A DNA stretch of 22,875 nucleotides from Candidatus Gastranaerophilales bacterium (GTDB lineage: Bacteria; Cyanobacteriota; Vampirovibrionia; Gastranaerophilales; Gastranaerophilaceae). A model generated the notes under the pieces. The model did no database searches, was not told the DNA's origin, and was given only the letters and a program-made list of their open reading frames with translations. The DNA is taken from assembly GCA_947630355.1 (NCBI GenBank), contig CANRHJ010000007.1, positions 1 to 22,875 of the forward strand, written 5' to 3'. Positions 1 to 7,813 of the stretch are shown here, piece after piece; within the stretch, counting starts at the first letter, position 1; every line of letters starts with the position of its first letter. The position numbers were made by a program, and so were the translations under genes.

Positions 1-2
1 CC

Positions 3-545
3 TATTCCGCTTCCAAAGCAAGTGCAGACTTACTCGTCAGAGCATACTATGAAACTTATAAACTGCCCGTATTAATCACAAGATGTTCAAACAATTACGG
101 ACCTTATCAATATCCGGAAAAATTAATTCCGTTTTTCATATCAAAATTATTGAATAACGAAAAAGTACCGGTATATGGTGACGGATTGAATGTGAGAGAT
201 TGGCTGTATGTATATGACCACTGCAAAGCCATTGATATGGTACTGCATCACGGAAAGGCAGGTGAAGTATACAATATAGGCGGACATAATGAAAAAACAA
301 ATATAGAGATTACAAAACTGATATTGAATGCTATGGGGAAAGACGATTCATCAATAGAGTATGTAAAAGACAGATTAGGACACGACAGAAGATACGCAAT
401 AAGCAACGACAAAATTCAAAACGAACTGGGCTGGAGTCCTTCCGTAACATTTGAACAAGGTATCAAGCTCACTATTGACTGGTATTTGAATAATCAAGAT
501 TGGATAAAATCCATTGAAGAAAAGAAATCGGGAGTTTTGAAATGA
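3..545 (+). CDS. rmlB: dTDP-glucose 4,6-dehydratase, 3' part
   Basis: This is the C-terminal part of RmlB, the NAD-dependent SDR enzyme that converts dTDP-glucose to dTDP-4-keto-6-deoxyglucose in dTDP-rhamnose synthesis. The reading frame is open from base 3 and the 5' part lies outside the window. The first visible residues, YSASK, are the SDR catalytic Tyr-x-x-x-Lys motif. They are followed by RCSNNYGPYQYPEKLIP and by VYGDGLNVRDWLYVYDHC, both hallmarks of this family. The C-terminus (LGWSP, then a final Trp/Lys-rich helix) is complete. The stop codon overlaps the ATG of rmlD in an ATGA, which indicates translational coupling. Identification is very secure; only the missing N-terminus limits the call. 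Confidence 0.96.
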   Translation, partial: YSASKASADLLVRAYYETYKLPVLITRCSNNYGPYQYPEKLIPFFISKLLNNEKVPVYGDGLNVRDWLYVYDHCKAIDMVLHHGKAGEVYNIGGHNEKTNIEITKLILNAMGKDDSSIEYVKDRLGHDRRYAISNDKIQNELGWSPSVTFEQGIKLTIDWYLNNQDWIKSIEEKKSGVLK

Positions 546-1360
546 AAATATTGGTAACCGGCGCAAAAGGCATGCTTGGGCAGGATTTATGTCCAATACT
601 TGAAGATGAAGGTTTCGAGGTTATTGAGACTGATGTTGATACACTTGATATAACCGATATTGAGAATATTCAAAGCGTATTATCTGAAGAAAAACCCGAT
701 TATGTAATACACTGTGCCGCATACACAAACGTTGATAAAGCAGAAGAAGAACAAGATACCGCTTTTAAAATTAATGCTGAAGGCACTTCTAATGTAGCGA
801 AAATTTGTAAGAGACTCGACATAATACCTGTATATATTTCAACAGATTACGTATTTGACGGCAAGAAACAAGGCAAATATATACCGGAAGATAAAACAAA
901 TCCCATTAACGTTTACGGACAAAGCAAATTAGACGGCGAAACAGCAATACAGACTTGCGGAAAGTATTATATAACAAGAACAAGCTGGTTATACGGTCAT
1001 CACGGTAAAAACTTTATCGAAACAATGATAAAATTGAAAGACAAAGATTTAAAAGTAGTGGATGATCAAGTAGGTTGTCCAACCTGGACGGTTGACTTAG
1101 CCTTCGGAATAATAAATATAATAAAAGAGAAAAAGCCCTACGGCATATATCATGTATGCGGGAGCGGACATACAAGCTGGTACGGATTTGCAAAAAAAAT
1201 ATTTGAGTTATGCGGATATGAAGTCAATCTGAAACCTTGCAGCACTTCAGAATATCCTTGTCCGGCAAAAAGGCCCGCAAACAGTGTTATGGAAAATAAC
1301 AATATATGCCAAAATTGGGAAACTGCACTTAAAGAATATTTGGAACTGAGGTGTGAATGA
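542..1360 (+). CDS. rmlD: dTDP-4-dehydrorhamnose reductase
   Basis: RmlD is the last enzyme of dTDP-L-rhamnose synthesis, an NAD(P)H-dependent SDR that reduces the 4-keto sugar. The 272-residue length is typical. Visible motifs are the N-terminal Rossmann loop GAKGMLG (residues 7-13), STDYVFDG (about 100-107), and the catalytic YGQSK (Y125, K129). The ATG overlaps the rmlB stop (ATGA) and its own stop overlaps the rmlA start in the same way, so the three genes form one translationally coupled unit. The cytoplasmic product would feed rhamnose-containing surface polysaccharide. No rmlC (3,5-epimerase) lies next to it in this window. Confidence 0.96.
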   Translation: MKILVTGAKGMLGQDLCPILEDEGFEVIETDVDTLDITDIENIQSVLSEEKPDYVIHCAAYTNVDKAEEEQDTAFKINAEGTSNVAKICKRLDIIPVYISTDYVFDGKKQGKYIPEDKTNPINVYGQSKLDGETAIQTCGKYYITRTSWLYGHHGKNFIETMIKLKDKDLKVVDDQVGCPTWTVDLAFGIINIIKEKKPYGIYHVCGSGHTSWYGFAKKIFELCGYEVNLKPCSTSEYPCPAKRPANSVMENNNICQNWETALKEYLELRCE

Positions 1361-2229
1361 AAGGAATAGTATTAGCGGGCGGAGCGGGTACAAGATTATA
1401 TCCTTCAACAATAGCCGTATCTAAACAGTTAATGCCCATATTTGATAAACCTATGATATATTACCCGATTTCAGTTTTAATGCTTGCCGGAATTAAAGAA
1501 ATATTAATAATATCAACTCCGAAAGATTTACCCGATTTTAAAAAATTACTGGGCAGCGGGGAACAATTCGGAGTCAAATTCTCATATGTTGAGCAGCCCA
1601 GCCCCGACGGACTTGCACAAGCATTTATTTTAGGCGAATCATTTATTGGAAACGATAATACAGCGCTGATACTCGGAGATAATATTTTTTACGGACCGCA
1701 ATTTTCAAGAACATTAAAAAATACCGTTAAAAGAACGGAAGAGCTTGGCGGTGCCACTTTATTTGCTTACCAGGTAAAAGATCCGCAAAGATTTGGTGTT
1801 GTTGAGTTTGATAATAATAAAAAGGCTATATCCATTGAAGAAAAGCCCGAGAACCCCAAATCTCAATATGCTGTTACGGGACTATACTTTTATGATAATA
1901 AGGTTATAGAATATGTTAAAGAGCAGAAACCTTCTCAAAGAGGAGAACTTGAGATAACCGATTTAAACAATAAATATCTGTCAACGGATAAAGTACACGT
2001 CGAAATATTAGGACGCGGTTTCGCATGGCTCGATACCGGCACACACGCTTCCTTGCTTCAGGCATCACAGTTCATTCATACTATAGAAGATAATCAGGGA
2101 ATTAAAATTGCCTGTCTTGAAGAAGTTGCTTACAGAATGAAATATATAGCGAAAAAAGATTTAATTAAAATAGGTGCAAAATATCCCAATAACCCTTATT
2201 ATCAGTATATTATGAACTTAAAAGATTAA
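1357..2229 (+). CDS. rmlA: Glucose-1-phosphate thymidylyltransferase
   Basis: RmlA transfers dTMP from dTTP to glucose-1-phosphate and commits sugar to the dTDP-rhamnose pathway. The 290-residue length is standard. The N-terminal nucleotidyltransferase signature is clear (LAGGAGTRLYPST, residues 6-18, then the SKQLMPIFDKPMIYYP stretch). GDN at 107-109 supplies the metal-binding Asp, and AWLDTGTH with a following LLQAS is the conserved C-terminal sugar-binding region. It starts in an ATGA overlap with rmlD. The gene is the last of the rmlBDA run. No hairpin follows directly, so the transcript may continue into the small gene at 2286 and stop at the terminator near 2540. Confidence 0.96.
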   Translation: MKGIVLAGGAGTRLYPSTIAVSKQLMPIFDKPMIYYPISVLMLAGIKEILIISTPKDLPDFKKLLGSGEQFGVKFSYVEQPSPDGLAQAFILGESFIGNDNTALILGDNIFYGPQFSRTLKNTVKRTEELGGATLFAYQVKDPQRFGVVEFDNNKKAISIEEKPENPKSQYAVTGLYFYDNKVIEYVKEQKPSQRGELEITDLNNKYLSTDKVHVEILGRGFAWLDTGTHASLLQASQFIHTIEDNQGIKIACLEEVAYRMKYIAKKDLIKIGAKYPNNPYYQYIMNLKD

Positions 2230-2275
2230 TCTTATATACAATATATTTTTTGTTATTTTCATATATTTTAAATTC

Positions 2276-2280
2276 GGAGG
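2276..2280 (+). promoter_or_regulatory. Ribosome binding site deciding the 2286 start
   Basis: GGAGG lies 5 nt before the ATG at 2286. It is the strongest Shine-Dalgarno match in this part of the window and favours the 80-residue form of the small Cys-rich protein over a longer one beginning at 2250. Confidence 0.8.
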
Positions 2281-2285
2281 AATAT

Positions 2286-2528
2286 ATGAGAAACAAAAAG
2301 AAATCACTTTTAAACGAATTAAAAAAGAAATGTACCAAAAGGGTGCGTATATGTACAATCAAGTTTTGTGCAACGGGCTGTCTTGTTGAAGATTATGATG
2401 ACGAGGATATTGTATGTTTAGATAACGTCGAAATACAGTTTAATGACGGCTGCTCAGACATTCAACACAGAGAAAGTATATGTATTTGTGACGACCATAT
2501 AATTGCTTTTGAAGCAATTTCGGAATAA
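2286..2528 (+). CDS. Small Cys-rich hypothetical protein
   Basis: This 80-residue protein is not one I recognise. The start was placed at the ATG at 2286 because a strong GGAGG (2276-2280) sits 5 nt upstream; an upstream in-frame start at 2250 has no such site. It opens with a Lys-rich helix (RNKKKSLLNELKKKC), followed by a body of short alternating hydrophobic stretches that looks like a small beta-rich fold. An acidic DYDDED patch and eight cysteines (including CIC near the C-terminus) stand out. No signal peptide or membrane segment is visible. It might be an Sm-like or small-barrel protein, or bind a metal through its cysteines, but both are guesses. It lies 56 nt after rmlA and ends at a strong terminator. 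Confidence 0.72.
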   Translation: MRNKKKSLLNELKKKCTKRVRICTIKFCATGCLVEDYDDEDIVCLDNVEIQFNDGCSDIQHRESICICDDHIIAFEAISE

Positions 2529-2555
2529 AAAATTACGGGAAATCCCGTAATTTTT
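2528..2555. terminator. Bidirectional intrinsic terminator
   Basis: A 13-bp perfect inverted repeat (AAAAATTACGGGA at 2528-2540, TCCCGTAATTTTT at 2543-2555) has a GGG/CCC core and A and T runs at the two ends. It can therefore form a hairpin with a U-tract on either strand. It sits exactly between the convergent genes ending at 2528 (+) and 2576 (-), where a shared Rho-independent terminator is expected. Confidence 0.9.
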
Positions 2556-2575
2556 CCGCATAAATTAACTCACAA

Positions 2576-2848
2576 CTATTCTACAAAATCGCTCTTTATA
2601 TCAGGTTGTTCATTAAAGTTAAATATAAAATGAGAATACCGTTCCATTCTGAGTTTGAACCAACCCAGCATGGTATCGGAGCCATATATTTTTATCGTAC
2701 GCATACGATCAAAATTTTTATTGCTTCGGTTGTATGATTCATCAATGTATGTTTGGCATTTACAGTTCAATTCATCCACTAAATCATATAGTGTCTTTAA
2801 CCACGCTGCCTGAACTTGTAAATCATTAACTTTGTATTCTAAAATCAT
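2576..2848 (-). CDS. Hypothetical protein, 90 residues
   Basis: I do not recognise this protein. It starts at an ATG preceded on the minus strand by AGGAAAG at good spacing, which supports it as a real gene. The N-terminal half looks helical (LQVQAAWLKTLYDLVDELNCKCQ) and carries a CxC. The C-terminal half is rich in aromatic and basic residues (MLGWFKLRMERYSHFIFNF). No signal peptide or transmembrane segment is seen, so it is probably cytoplasmic. It is transcribed alone, with about 200 nt upstream before folD and the shared hairpin terminator just downstream at 2528-2555. Confidence 0.6.
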   Translation of the reverse strand: MILEYKVNDLQVQAAWLKTLYDLVDELNCKCQTYIDESYNRSNKNFDRMRTIKIYGSDTMLGWFKLRMERYSHFIFNFNEQPDIKSDFVE

Positions 2849-3057
2849 AACTTTCCTGACTTTTTATTTGCAAAGAATTAATCTCGCATAACTACTATAT
2901 ATATGCCAGAATGATTAATTTTTTAAACATAATAATAAAGAAATGTTACAAAACATAATTCATTTTCAAGAATTTATAAAAGAATACGGTATTTTTCCGC
3001 CTGTAATAAAATATAGGTAATTACGGGTTTATTAAATCCTCGTATATCGTTCAAGGA
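2849..3057. other. Intergenic region, no gene seen
   Basis: This 209-nt AT-rich gap separates folD (ending leftward) from the 90-residue gene. I see no ORF, RNA gene or convincing promoter. An imperfect inverted repeat, CCTGTAAT (3000-3007) with ATTACGGG (3020-3027), lies downstream of folD. It has one G-U or mismatched position and no good T-run, so it is only a weak candidate for the folD transcript end. Confidence 0.5.
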
Positions 3058-3906
3058 CTATAGAAATAAAGATTTTTGAAGTTTAAACAATTCCAGAGTA
3101 TTTTCCATAAGCATGGCAATAGTCATTGGTCCAACACCGCCCGGCACCGGAGTAATATATGAACATTTAGGCGAAACATTTATGAAATCGACATCTCCTT
3201 TTAAGCCTGAAGATGTGCGATTTATGGCGACATCAACCAAAACGGTATTATCCCTGACAAAATCAGCTCTAATCAGATTTTCCACACCCGCCGCCGAAAT
3301 TATTATATCCGAATTTAAACAATGCTCCTTTAAATTTTGCGTTTTACTGTGTGCTAACGTTACTGTTGCATTTTTCATCTGAAGCATTAATGATAACGGT
3401 TTGCCTACAATATTTGAACGGCCTATAACAGTAACATTTTTACCTTCCAAGTTGATATTATATTCCGTTAAAAGTCTTAAAATTCCTTTAGGTGTGCAAG
3501 GGTAAGCGTATGGCTTATATCCCAATGCGAGTCTTCCGAAATTGAAGGATGTAAAGCCGTCAACATCTTTAACAGGTTCTATGGCATCAAGAACTCTTTG
3601 TTTGTTAATATGCTCAGGCAACGGAAGCTGCACTAATATTGCATTTATGTTTTTATCTTCGTTAAGAATGAAAATATTTTCAAGAAGGTTATCCTCCGAA
3701 ACATTATTTGGCAGGTTAATAACAAAAGACTCAAAACCAAGCTCCGATGCTTTCTTCTGCTTATTTTTGATATAAATTAAAGAAGCCGGATTTTCACCTG
3801 CTGATATTACCGCCAATTTAGGTTTATCACTATATTCAGCTGTGCTGATTTTAATGTCATCAGTTATTTTTAAAGCAAGTTCTTTACCGTTTAATATTAT
3901 AGTCAT
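3058..3906 (-). CDS. folD: Methylene-THF dehydrogenase/cyclohydrolase
   Basis: FolD interconverts 5,10-methylene-, 5,10-methenyl- and 10-formyl-tetrahydrofolate in the cytoplasm, supplying formyl groups for purines and for initiator tRNA formylation. The 282-residue length is typical. Seen motifs are GENPASLIYIKNKQ with the catalytic pair Y45 and K49, LVQLPLPEHI with the conserved Gln, KDVDGF with the conserved Asp, PCTPKGI, the NAD(P)-binding segment VIGRSNIVGKPL, and the C-terminal PVPGGVGPMT. The ATG overlaps the stop of the upstream CooC-like gene (ATGA at 3903-3906), so the two are translationally coupled. It is functionally linked to glyA (6564) and fmt (9476) in this window. Confidence 0.97.
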   Translation of the reverse strand: MTIILNGKELALKITDDIKISTAEYSDKPKLAVISAGENPASLIYIKNKQKKASELGFESFVINLPNNVSEDNLLENIFILNEDKNINAILVQLPLPEHINKQRVLDAIEPVKDVDGFTSFNFGRLALGYKPYAYPCTPKGILRLLTEYNINLEGKNVTVIGRSNIVGKPLSLMLQMKNATVTLAHSKTQNLKEHCLNSDIIISAAGVENLIRADFVRDNTVLVDVAINRTSSGLKGDVDFINVSPKCSYITPVPGGVGPMTIAMLMENTLELFKLQKSLFL

Positions 3907-4661
3907 TGATTTTCCTCTTTTTGCGGAATATTCAGCCTGTAATACAACTGTTCCAGCGCATTTTCAACAATTTCGGATTTCTTTGAAATACGATTGTTTT
4001 TTAAATTGTCATCTTTGGGAATTGTTCCCAATGTAGTTAAATCATATTTATTAAGTAAATCCAAAAGCGGTTCTATTTCCTGCTTGTTAACTTTATTCAA
4101 AATAACACCCAATTGTTCTCCGGCAGCATATTTGGCACTGTATTCTTCAATCCTTTTTGCCAAATGTACGGAAGCTTCATTCGGTCTTGCTATTACCAGT
4201 GTTACATTTATGGGAATATCAACCAGTTGATGCAAATATTTAAGGTCAAATTCGCAATCAAAAATAACAAAGTCGTATCTGGCAATTAATTTTACCAGAG
4301 CATCATTTAATTGCTGCGTTATGGGGCATCTGCAATCTTTTGAACCCACAAGCCAAGAAACAATAATTTCCGTATTGTCATCCAAAGGCACCAAAATATC
4401 TTCCAACGCCCATTCTATATATTCCTGTTTGGTCATGTGTTCGGGAATACCCGTTTTATATTCATGTTTCCCGCTTCGTATTCCGTATATGGTTTGTCTG
4501 ATGTCCTTGCCAAAGCTGTGAGCCAATTCCGCCGTTAAATCGTTGTCAAAAAGTAAAACAGATTTATTCGGATGTTTCTTCTTTATAACTTGCCAAAGAG
4601 CCTTTACAATTGTTGTTTTTCCGCTTCCGCTTTTACCTGTAATTGCTATTGATACAGTCAT
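3903..4661 (-). CDS. CooC-like P-loop ATPase (SIMIBI/ParA class)
   Basis: This 252-residue protein begins with a deviant Walker A loop, GKSGSGKTT (residues 9-17), with the signature Lys (K10) of MinD/ParA/CooC ATPases. The Walker A' region reads LLFDND (D39, D41). A CxC followed by Pro (DCRCP, C110 and C112) lies where CooC proteins hold their nickel-binding CxC at the dimer interface, and VIFDCEFDLKYLH, LGVILNKV and TIPKDDNL match later CooC landmarks. Known CooC proteins mature the Ni site of CO dehydrogenase. No CODH gene is in the window, so the client here is unknown. It has a GGAGA ribosome site (4668-4672) and its own candidate promoter, and it is coupled to folD by an ATGA overlap. 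Family assignment is fairly secure, function is not. Confidence 0.82.
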   Translation of the reverse strand: MTVSIAITGKSGSGKTTIVKALWQVIKKKHPNKSVLLFDNDLTAELAHSFGKDIRQTIYGIRSGKHEYKTGIPEHMTKQEYIEWALEDILVPLDDNTEIIVSWLVGSKDCRCPITQQLNDALVKLIARYDFVIFDCEFDLKYLHQLVDIPINVTLVIARPNEASVHLAKRIEEYSAKYAAGEQLGVILNKVNKQEIEPLLDLLNKYDLTTLGTIPKDDNLKNNRISKKSEIVENALEQLYYRLNIPQKEENQ

Positions 4662-4705
4662 TCAAAATCTCCATAAACGCTATATGATATTTTCGGATAT
4701 TTTTT

Positions 4706-4734
4706 ATTATATCAAACTAAATATTACATGCCTA
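4706..4734 (-). promoter_or_regulatory. Candidate sigma-70 promoter for the CooC-like/folD pair
   Basis: Read on the minus strand, TAGGCA (4729-4734) as -35 and a perfect TATAAT (4706-4711) as -10 are separated by 17 nt. The -35 overlaps the queE stop codon. This suggests that the CooC-like gene and folD can be transcribed separately from dnaJ-queE. Confidence 0.55.
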
Positions 4735-5403
4735 CCTTACATTTATAAATTTGTGCACTTGAGGTATCAAACGTACATTTTCATATTTATCCGAGAATTT
4801 ATCGAATATTCGCATTAGGGAGTCTGAATTAAAGCAGATGTTATTTTTTTCGGTCTTTGGTTGGAGAACGAGTAAAATATTATAAGGTTTCAAAATATTT
4901 ACAACAGTCGATATTTCTTCATCGGTAATATTGGAATCAAATACGGTTTTTACGAATATTTCTTTTTTATTTTTGATAACAATGTCAATAAATTTTTTAT
5001 GCAGTTCAAATAAACTGCCGTTATCAGAAGCAGATTTTAATTTAAAATCCATAGAAATTATGTCAATATAATTTATAATTTTTTCCAGATTTTTATAAAG
5101 AGTACCGTTTGTTTCAAGATAAATCGGTTTATTTATATGCGGCAGGAAATCCGATAAAAAATCCGATTCCATAAGAGGTTCACCGCCGGTTAAACTGACC
5201 GAATGAATATTTTTACAACCGTTAACTATTGAAGCAAGAGTATTAATATCATACTCTTTAAGATTTGAGGAAAAATCCGTATCACAGTACGAACAGTGCA
5301 AATTACATTTAGAAAATCTTATAAACAGCTGATTAACACCAATATATGGCCCTTCACCCTGTACGGATTTAAAAATTTCATTAACAAATACTTTATTTGA
5401 CAT
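4732..5403 (-). CDS. queE: 7-carboxy-7-deazaguanine synthase
   Basis: QueE is a radical SAM enzyme that converts 6-carboxytetrahydropterin to 7-carboxy-7-deazaguanine in the queuosine/7-deazaguanine pathway. The 223-residue length is typical. The N-terminus FKSVQGEGPYIGVNQLFIRF is diagnostic of QueE, and the cluster-binding CxxxCxxC is seen as CNLHCSYCDT (C33, C37, C40). LTGGEPL, near residue 75, is the SAM-binding GGE motif. The ATG lies 11 bases inside the 3' end of dnaJ, so the two genes are cotranscribed. The other queuosine genes (queC, queD, queF) are not in the window. Confidence 0.93.
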   Translation of the reverse strand: MSNKVFVNEIFKSVQGEGPYIGVNQLFIRFSKCNLHCSYCDTDFSSNLKEYDINTLASIVNGCKNIHSVSLTGGEPLMESDFLSDFLPHINKPIYLETNGTLYKNLEKIINYIDIISMDFKLKSASDNGSLFELHKKFIDIVIKNKKEIFVKTVFDSNITDEEISTVVNILKPYNILLVLQPKTEKNNICFNSDSLMRIFDKFSDKYENVRLIPQVHKFINVR

Positions 5404-6436
5404 TTTTCATATCTTCTCTTATGTCGGCAGATGAAAGCCGTTTAAGCTTTTTATAAAGCTCTGTTTCTTCAGCCGAGAGGTTTTGAGGAAGTTTAATCAT
5501 AACGGTAATAATCAAATCTCCTCTTTTTGTACCCGATTTATTAGAAATACCCTGAGAAGGGATTGTAAGTTTTTGTCCCGAAGAAATCATGGGCGGAACA
5601 CTAACAGTCACGGAACCATCCACAACGGGGATTTCGACGGAAGTACCCAAAACCGCTTCAAAAGGAGTTATTGGCAGAGTGCACAATAAATTATATCCTT
5701 CAATCTCATAATACCCGTTTTTTTCAATGTTTATTATCAAATATAAATCACCGTCTTTTCCGCCGTATAAGCCTTTATCACCCTCCTTTTTTATTCTTAC
5801 TTTAGAACCTTGTTTAACATCTTTAGGTATTTTAACGTTAATTTTTTTCTGTACGGATAAAACACCGGTGCCCGAGCACATTTTGCAGACAGAACCATTA
5901 ATAAAAGTTCTGCCTTCACAATTAGGACAAGGTTGTGTATGAAGAATATTAATTTTTCGGTTGGTGCCATTTAAAGCTTCAAAGCAGGAAACGTTAACAT
6001 CAATACTGATATCCTTACCGTTTACGGGCGGATGAGGGTTTGCACTGTTTTTATCTCGTTTAGCGTTTGTTTTAAATAAGCTGTCCAATGCATCATTAAA
6101 GGATTTTGAAAAAGATTCTTTTGTTTTTTTATTAAATTTTGATTCTTTGGCATACTTTTCATATTTGTTTTCAGATTTGTTTTTTTTTATATTTTTTTCA
6201 AATTTTTCTCTGTAAAATCCGTGAAGAATATCATATTTTTTTCTTTTTTCAGGATTAATTAATATTTCATAAGCTTCGGTAATCTCTTTAAATTTAGCGC
6301 CGTCCGAAGAGTTCCCCGTAACATCCGGATGATACAAACGCACCAGTTTTCTGTATGCAGCTTTAATATCATCCGAAGATGCATCAAAACTCAATTCCAG
6401 TATTTTATACAAATCTTTATTATAATAATTGGTCAA
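5393..6436 (-). CDS. dnaJ: DnaJ-like co-chaperone with a reduced zinc finger
   Basis: This 347-residue protein has an N-terminal J domain (about 6-73) with the HPD tripeptide at 36-38, which stimulates DnaK. The Gly/Phe-rich region is replaced by a Lys-rich, low-complexity linker (about 74-140). The substrate-binding part (about 141 to the end) has C-terminal features such as VPPMISSGQKL and KRGDLIITV. The zinc-finger region keeps only two CxxC motifs (CPNC 170-173, CKMC 184-187) instead of the usual four, so only one zinc site is possible. The start is TTG at 6436, supported by AGGAG 8 nt upstream. It overlaps queE by 11 bases. It could be the main DnaJ or a secondary DnaJ/CbpA-type paralogue. 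Confidence 0.88.
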   Translation of the reverse strand: MTNYYNKDLYKILELSFDASSDDIKAAYRKLVRLYHPDVTGNSSDGAKFKEITEAYEILINPEKRKKYDILHGFYREKFEKNIKKNKSENKYEKYAKESKFNKKTKESFSKSFNDALDSLFKTNAKRDKNSANPHPPVNGKDISIDVNVSCFEALNGTNRKINILHTQPCPNCEGRTFINGSVCKMCSGTGVLSVQKKINVKIPKDVKQGSKVRIKKEGDKGLYGGKDGDLYLIINIEKNGYYEIEGYNLLCTLPITPFEAVLGTSVEIPVVDGSVTVSVPPMISSGQKLTIPSQGISNKSGTKRGDLIITVMIKLPQNLSAEETELYKKLKRLSSADIREDMKNVK

Positions 6437-6455
6437 AATCTACACTCCTAAATTA

Positions 6456-6483
6456 ATTTTACGGAATAAGAAAAAAAGTTCAA
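6456..6483 (-). promoter_or_regulatory. Candidate promoter for dnaJ-queE
   Basis: On the minus strand TTGAAC (6478-6483) and TAAAAT (6456-6461) are spaced by 16 nt. The expected start of transcription falls at or just before the AGGAG of dnaJ, so the leader would be very short. The same 127-nt divergent gap must also hold the glyA promoter. A TAAAAT at 6530-6535 is possible there, but I see no convincing -35 for it. Confidence 0.4.
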
Positions 6484-6563
6484 ATTATTTTTTAAAATTA
6501 ATATACTTTTTTTTAAAATAAAAACGTATTAAAATAAAAATGGTACATAAGATAGGGATAAAC

Positions 6564-7811
6564 ATGGAACTTGAAATAATAAGCAAAACAGATAAAGAAG
6601 TTGCGGAACTTATAGAAAAAGAATTAAGAAGGCAGCAAAATACAATAGAGTTAATAGCGAGTGAGAATTTTACGTCAAAAGCGGTAATGGCGGCATGCGG
6701 AAGCGTATTAACAAATAAATATGCGGAAGGTAAGCCGTATAAAAGGTTTTATAACGGATGTGAGAATGTGGACAAAATAGAGGAGCTTGCGCAGGAACGT
6801 GCAAAAAAATTATTTAACGCAGAGCATGCTAATGTTCAGCCTCATAGCGGAGCACAAGCGAACATGGCCGTATTTTTATATGCAGTAAAACCCGGAGATA
6901 CGGTAATGGGCATGGATTTATCAAACGGCGGGCATTTATCGCACGGTTCACCCGTTAATTTTTCCGGATTGTACTTTAACATAGTTTCATACGGAATTAA
7001 TTCGGAAGGTGAAATAGATTATGAAGAAGTAAGAAAATTGGCACAAGAGCATAAACCCAAATTAATAATATGCGGAGCAAGTAATTACTCAAAGATAATA
7101 GATTTCAAGAAATTTAAAGAGATAGCGGATGAAGTCGGAGCATATTTACTGGCGGATATAGCACATATAGCAGCGTTAGTTGCGGCGGGTGAGCATCCGA
7201 GTCCATTTCCTTATGCAGATTTTGTAACAACAACAACTCATAAGACATTAAGAGGGCCGCGAGGCGGAATAATAATGTGCAAGAAGGAGCATGCTCAAGG
7301 AATAGACAAAGCAGTATTTCCCGGTATACAAGGCGGGCCGCTTGAGCACATTATTGCAGGTAAGGCTGTAGCATTAAAAGAAGCATTATCTGAGGAGTTT
7401 AAGAATTATGCAAAACAAATCAGAAAAAACGCTAAAGCTTTAGCCGATTCATTAATGGCTGAAGGACTCGATATTGTAGGTAACGGCACTGAAAATCACT
7501 TAATGACTTTAGATTTGAGAAAACTGAACAAAACCGGAAAAGATATTGCGAATATATTGGAATTGGTAGGAATAACCGCAAACAAAAATACGGTTCCGAA
7601 TGATCCGCAAAGCCCCTTTGTAACAAGCGGAGTAAGATTAGGCTCTCCCGCCGTTACAACAAGAGGTTTTAAAGAAGAAGATATGATTGAAACGGGAAGA
7701 ATAATAGCAGAAGCCGTGAAACTTGAAGGTAGTGAAAACGAAGCTAAAATAAAAGAATTGCGCACACGTACATTAAAATTATGTGAAAAATACCCGTTAT
7801 ATAAGGATTAA
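6564..7811 (+). CDS. glyA: Serine hydroxymethyltransferase
   Basis: GlyA is a PLP enzyme that splits serine into glycine while loading tetrahydrofolate to methylene-THF, the main source of one-carbon units. Motifs are ELIASENFTS, NKYAEGKPYKRFYNGCE, VQPHSGAQAN, MGMDLSNGGHLSHG, DIAHIAALVAAGEHPSPFP, and the PLP-lysine stretch TTTTHKTLRGPRGG with K227. The start at 6564 is preferred over an in-frame ATG at 6540 because AGGGA (6554-6558) sits 5 nt before it and the resulting 415 residues match the family. It opens a long plus-strand run; the next gene begins 2 nt after its stop. It links metabolically to folD and fmt nearby. Confidence 0.97.
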   Translation: MELEIISKTDKEVAELIEKELRRQQNTIELIASENFTSKAVMAACGSVLTNKYAEGKPYKRFYNGCENVDKIEELAQERAKKLFNAEHANVQPHSGAQANMAVFLYAVKPGDTVMGMDLSNGGHLSHGSPVNFSGLYFNIVSYGINSEGEIDYEEVRKLAQEHKPKLIICGASNYSKIIDFKKFKEIADEVGAYLLADIAHIAALVAAGEHPSPFPYADFVTTTTHKTLRGPRGGIIMCKKEHAQGIDKAVFPGIQGGPLEHIIAGKAVALKEALSEEFKNYAKQIRKNAKALADSLMAEGLDIVGNGTENHLMTLDLRKLNKTGKDIANILELVGITANKNTVPNDPQSPFVTSGVRLGSPAVTTRGFKEEDMIETGRIIAEAVKLEGSENEAKIKELRTRTLKLCEKYPLYKD

Positions 7812-7813
7812 AT

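Noticed and set aside
3000..3027. Inverted repeat CCTGTAAT / ATTACGGG downstream of folD
   Set aside because: One imperfect pair, a 12-nt loop and no proper T-run on the folD strand; noted only in the intergenic entry.
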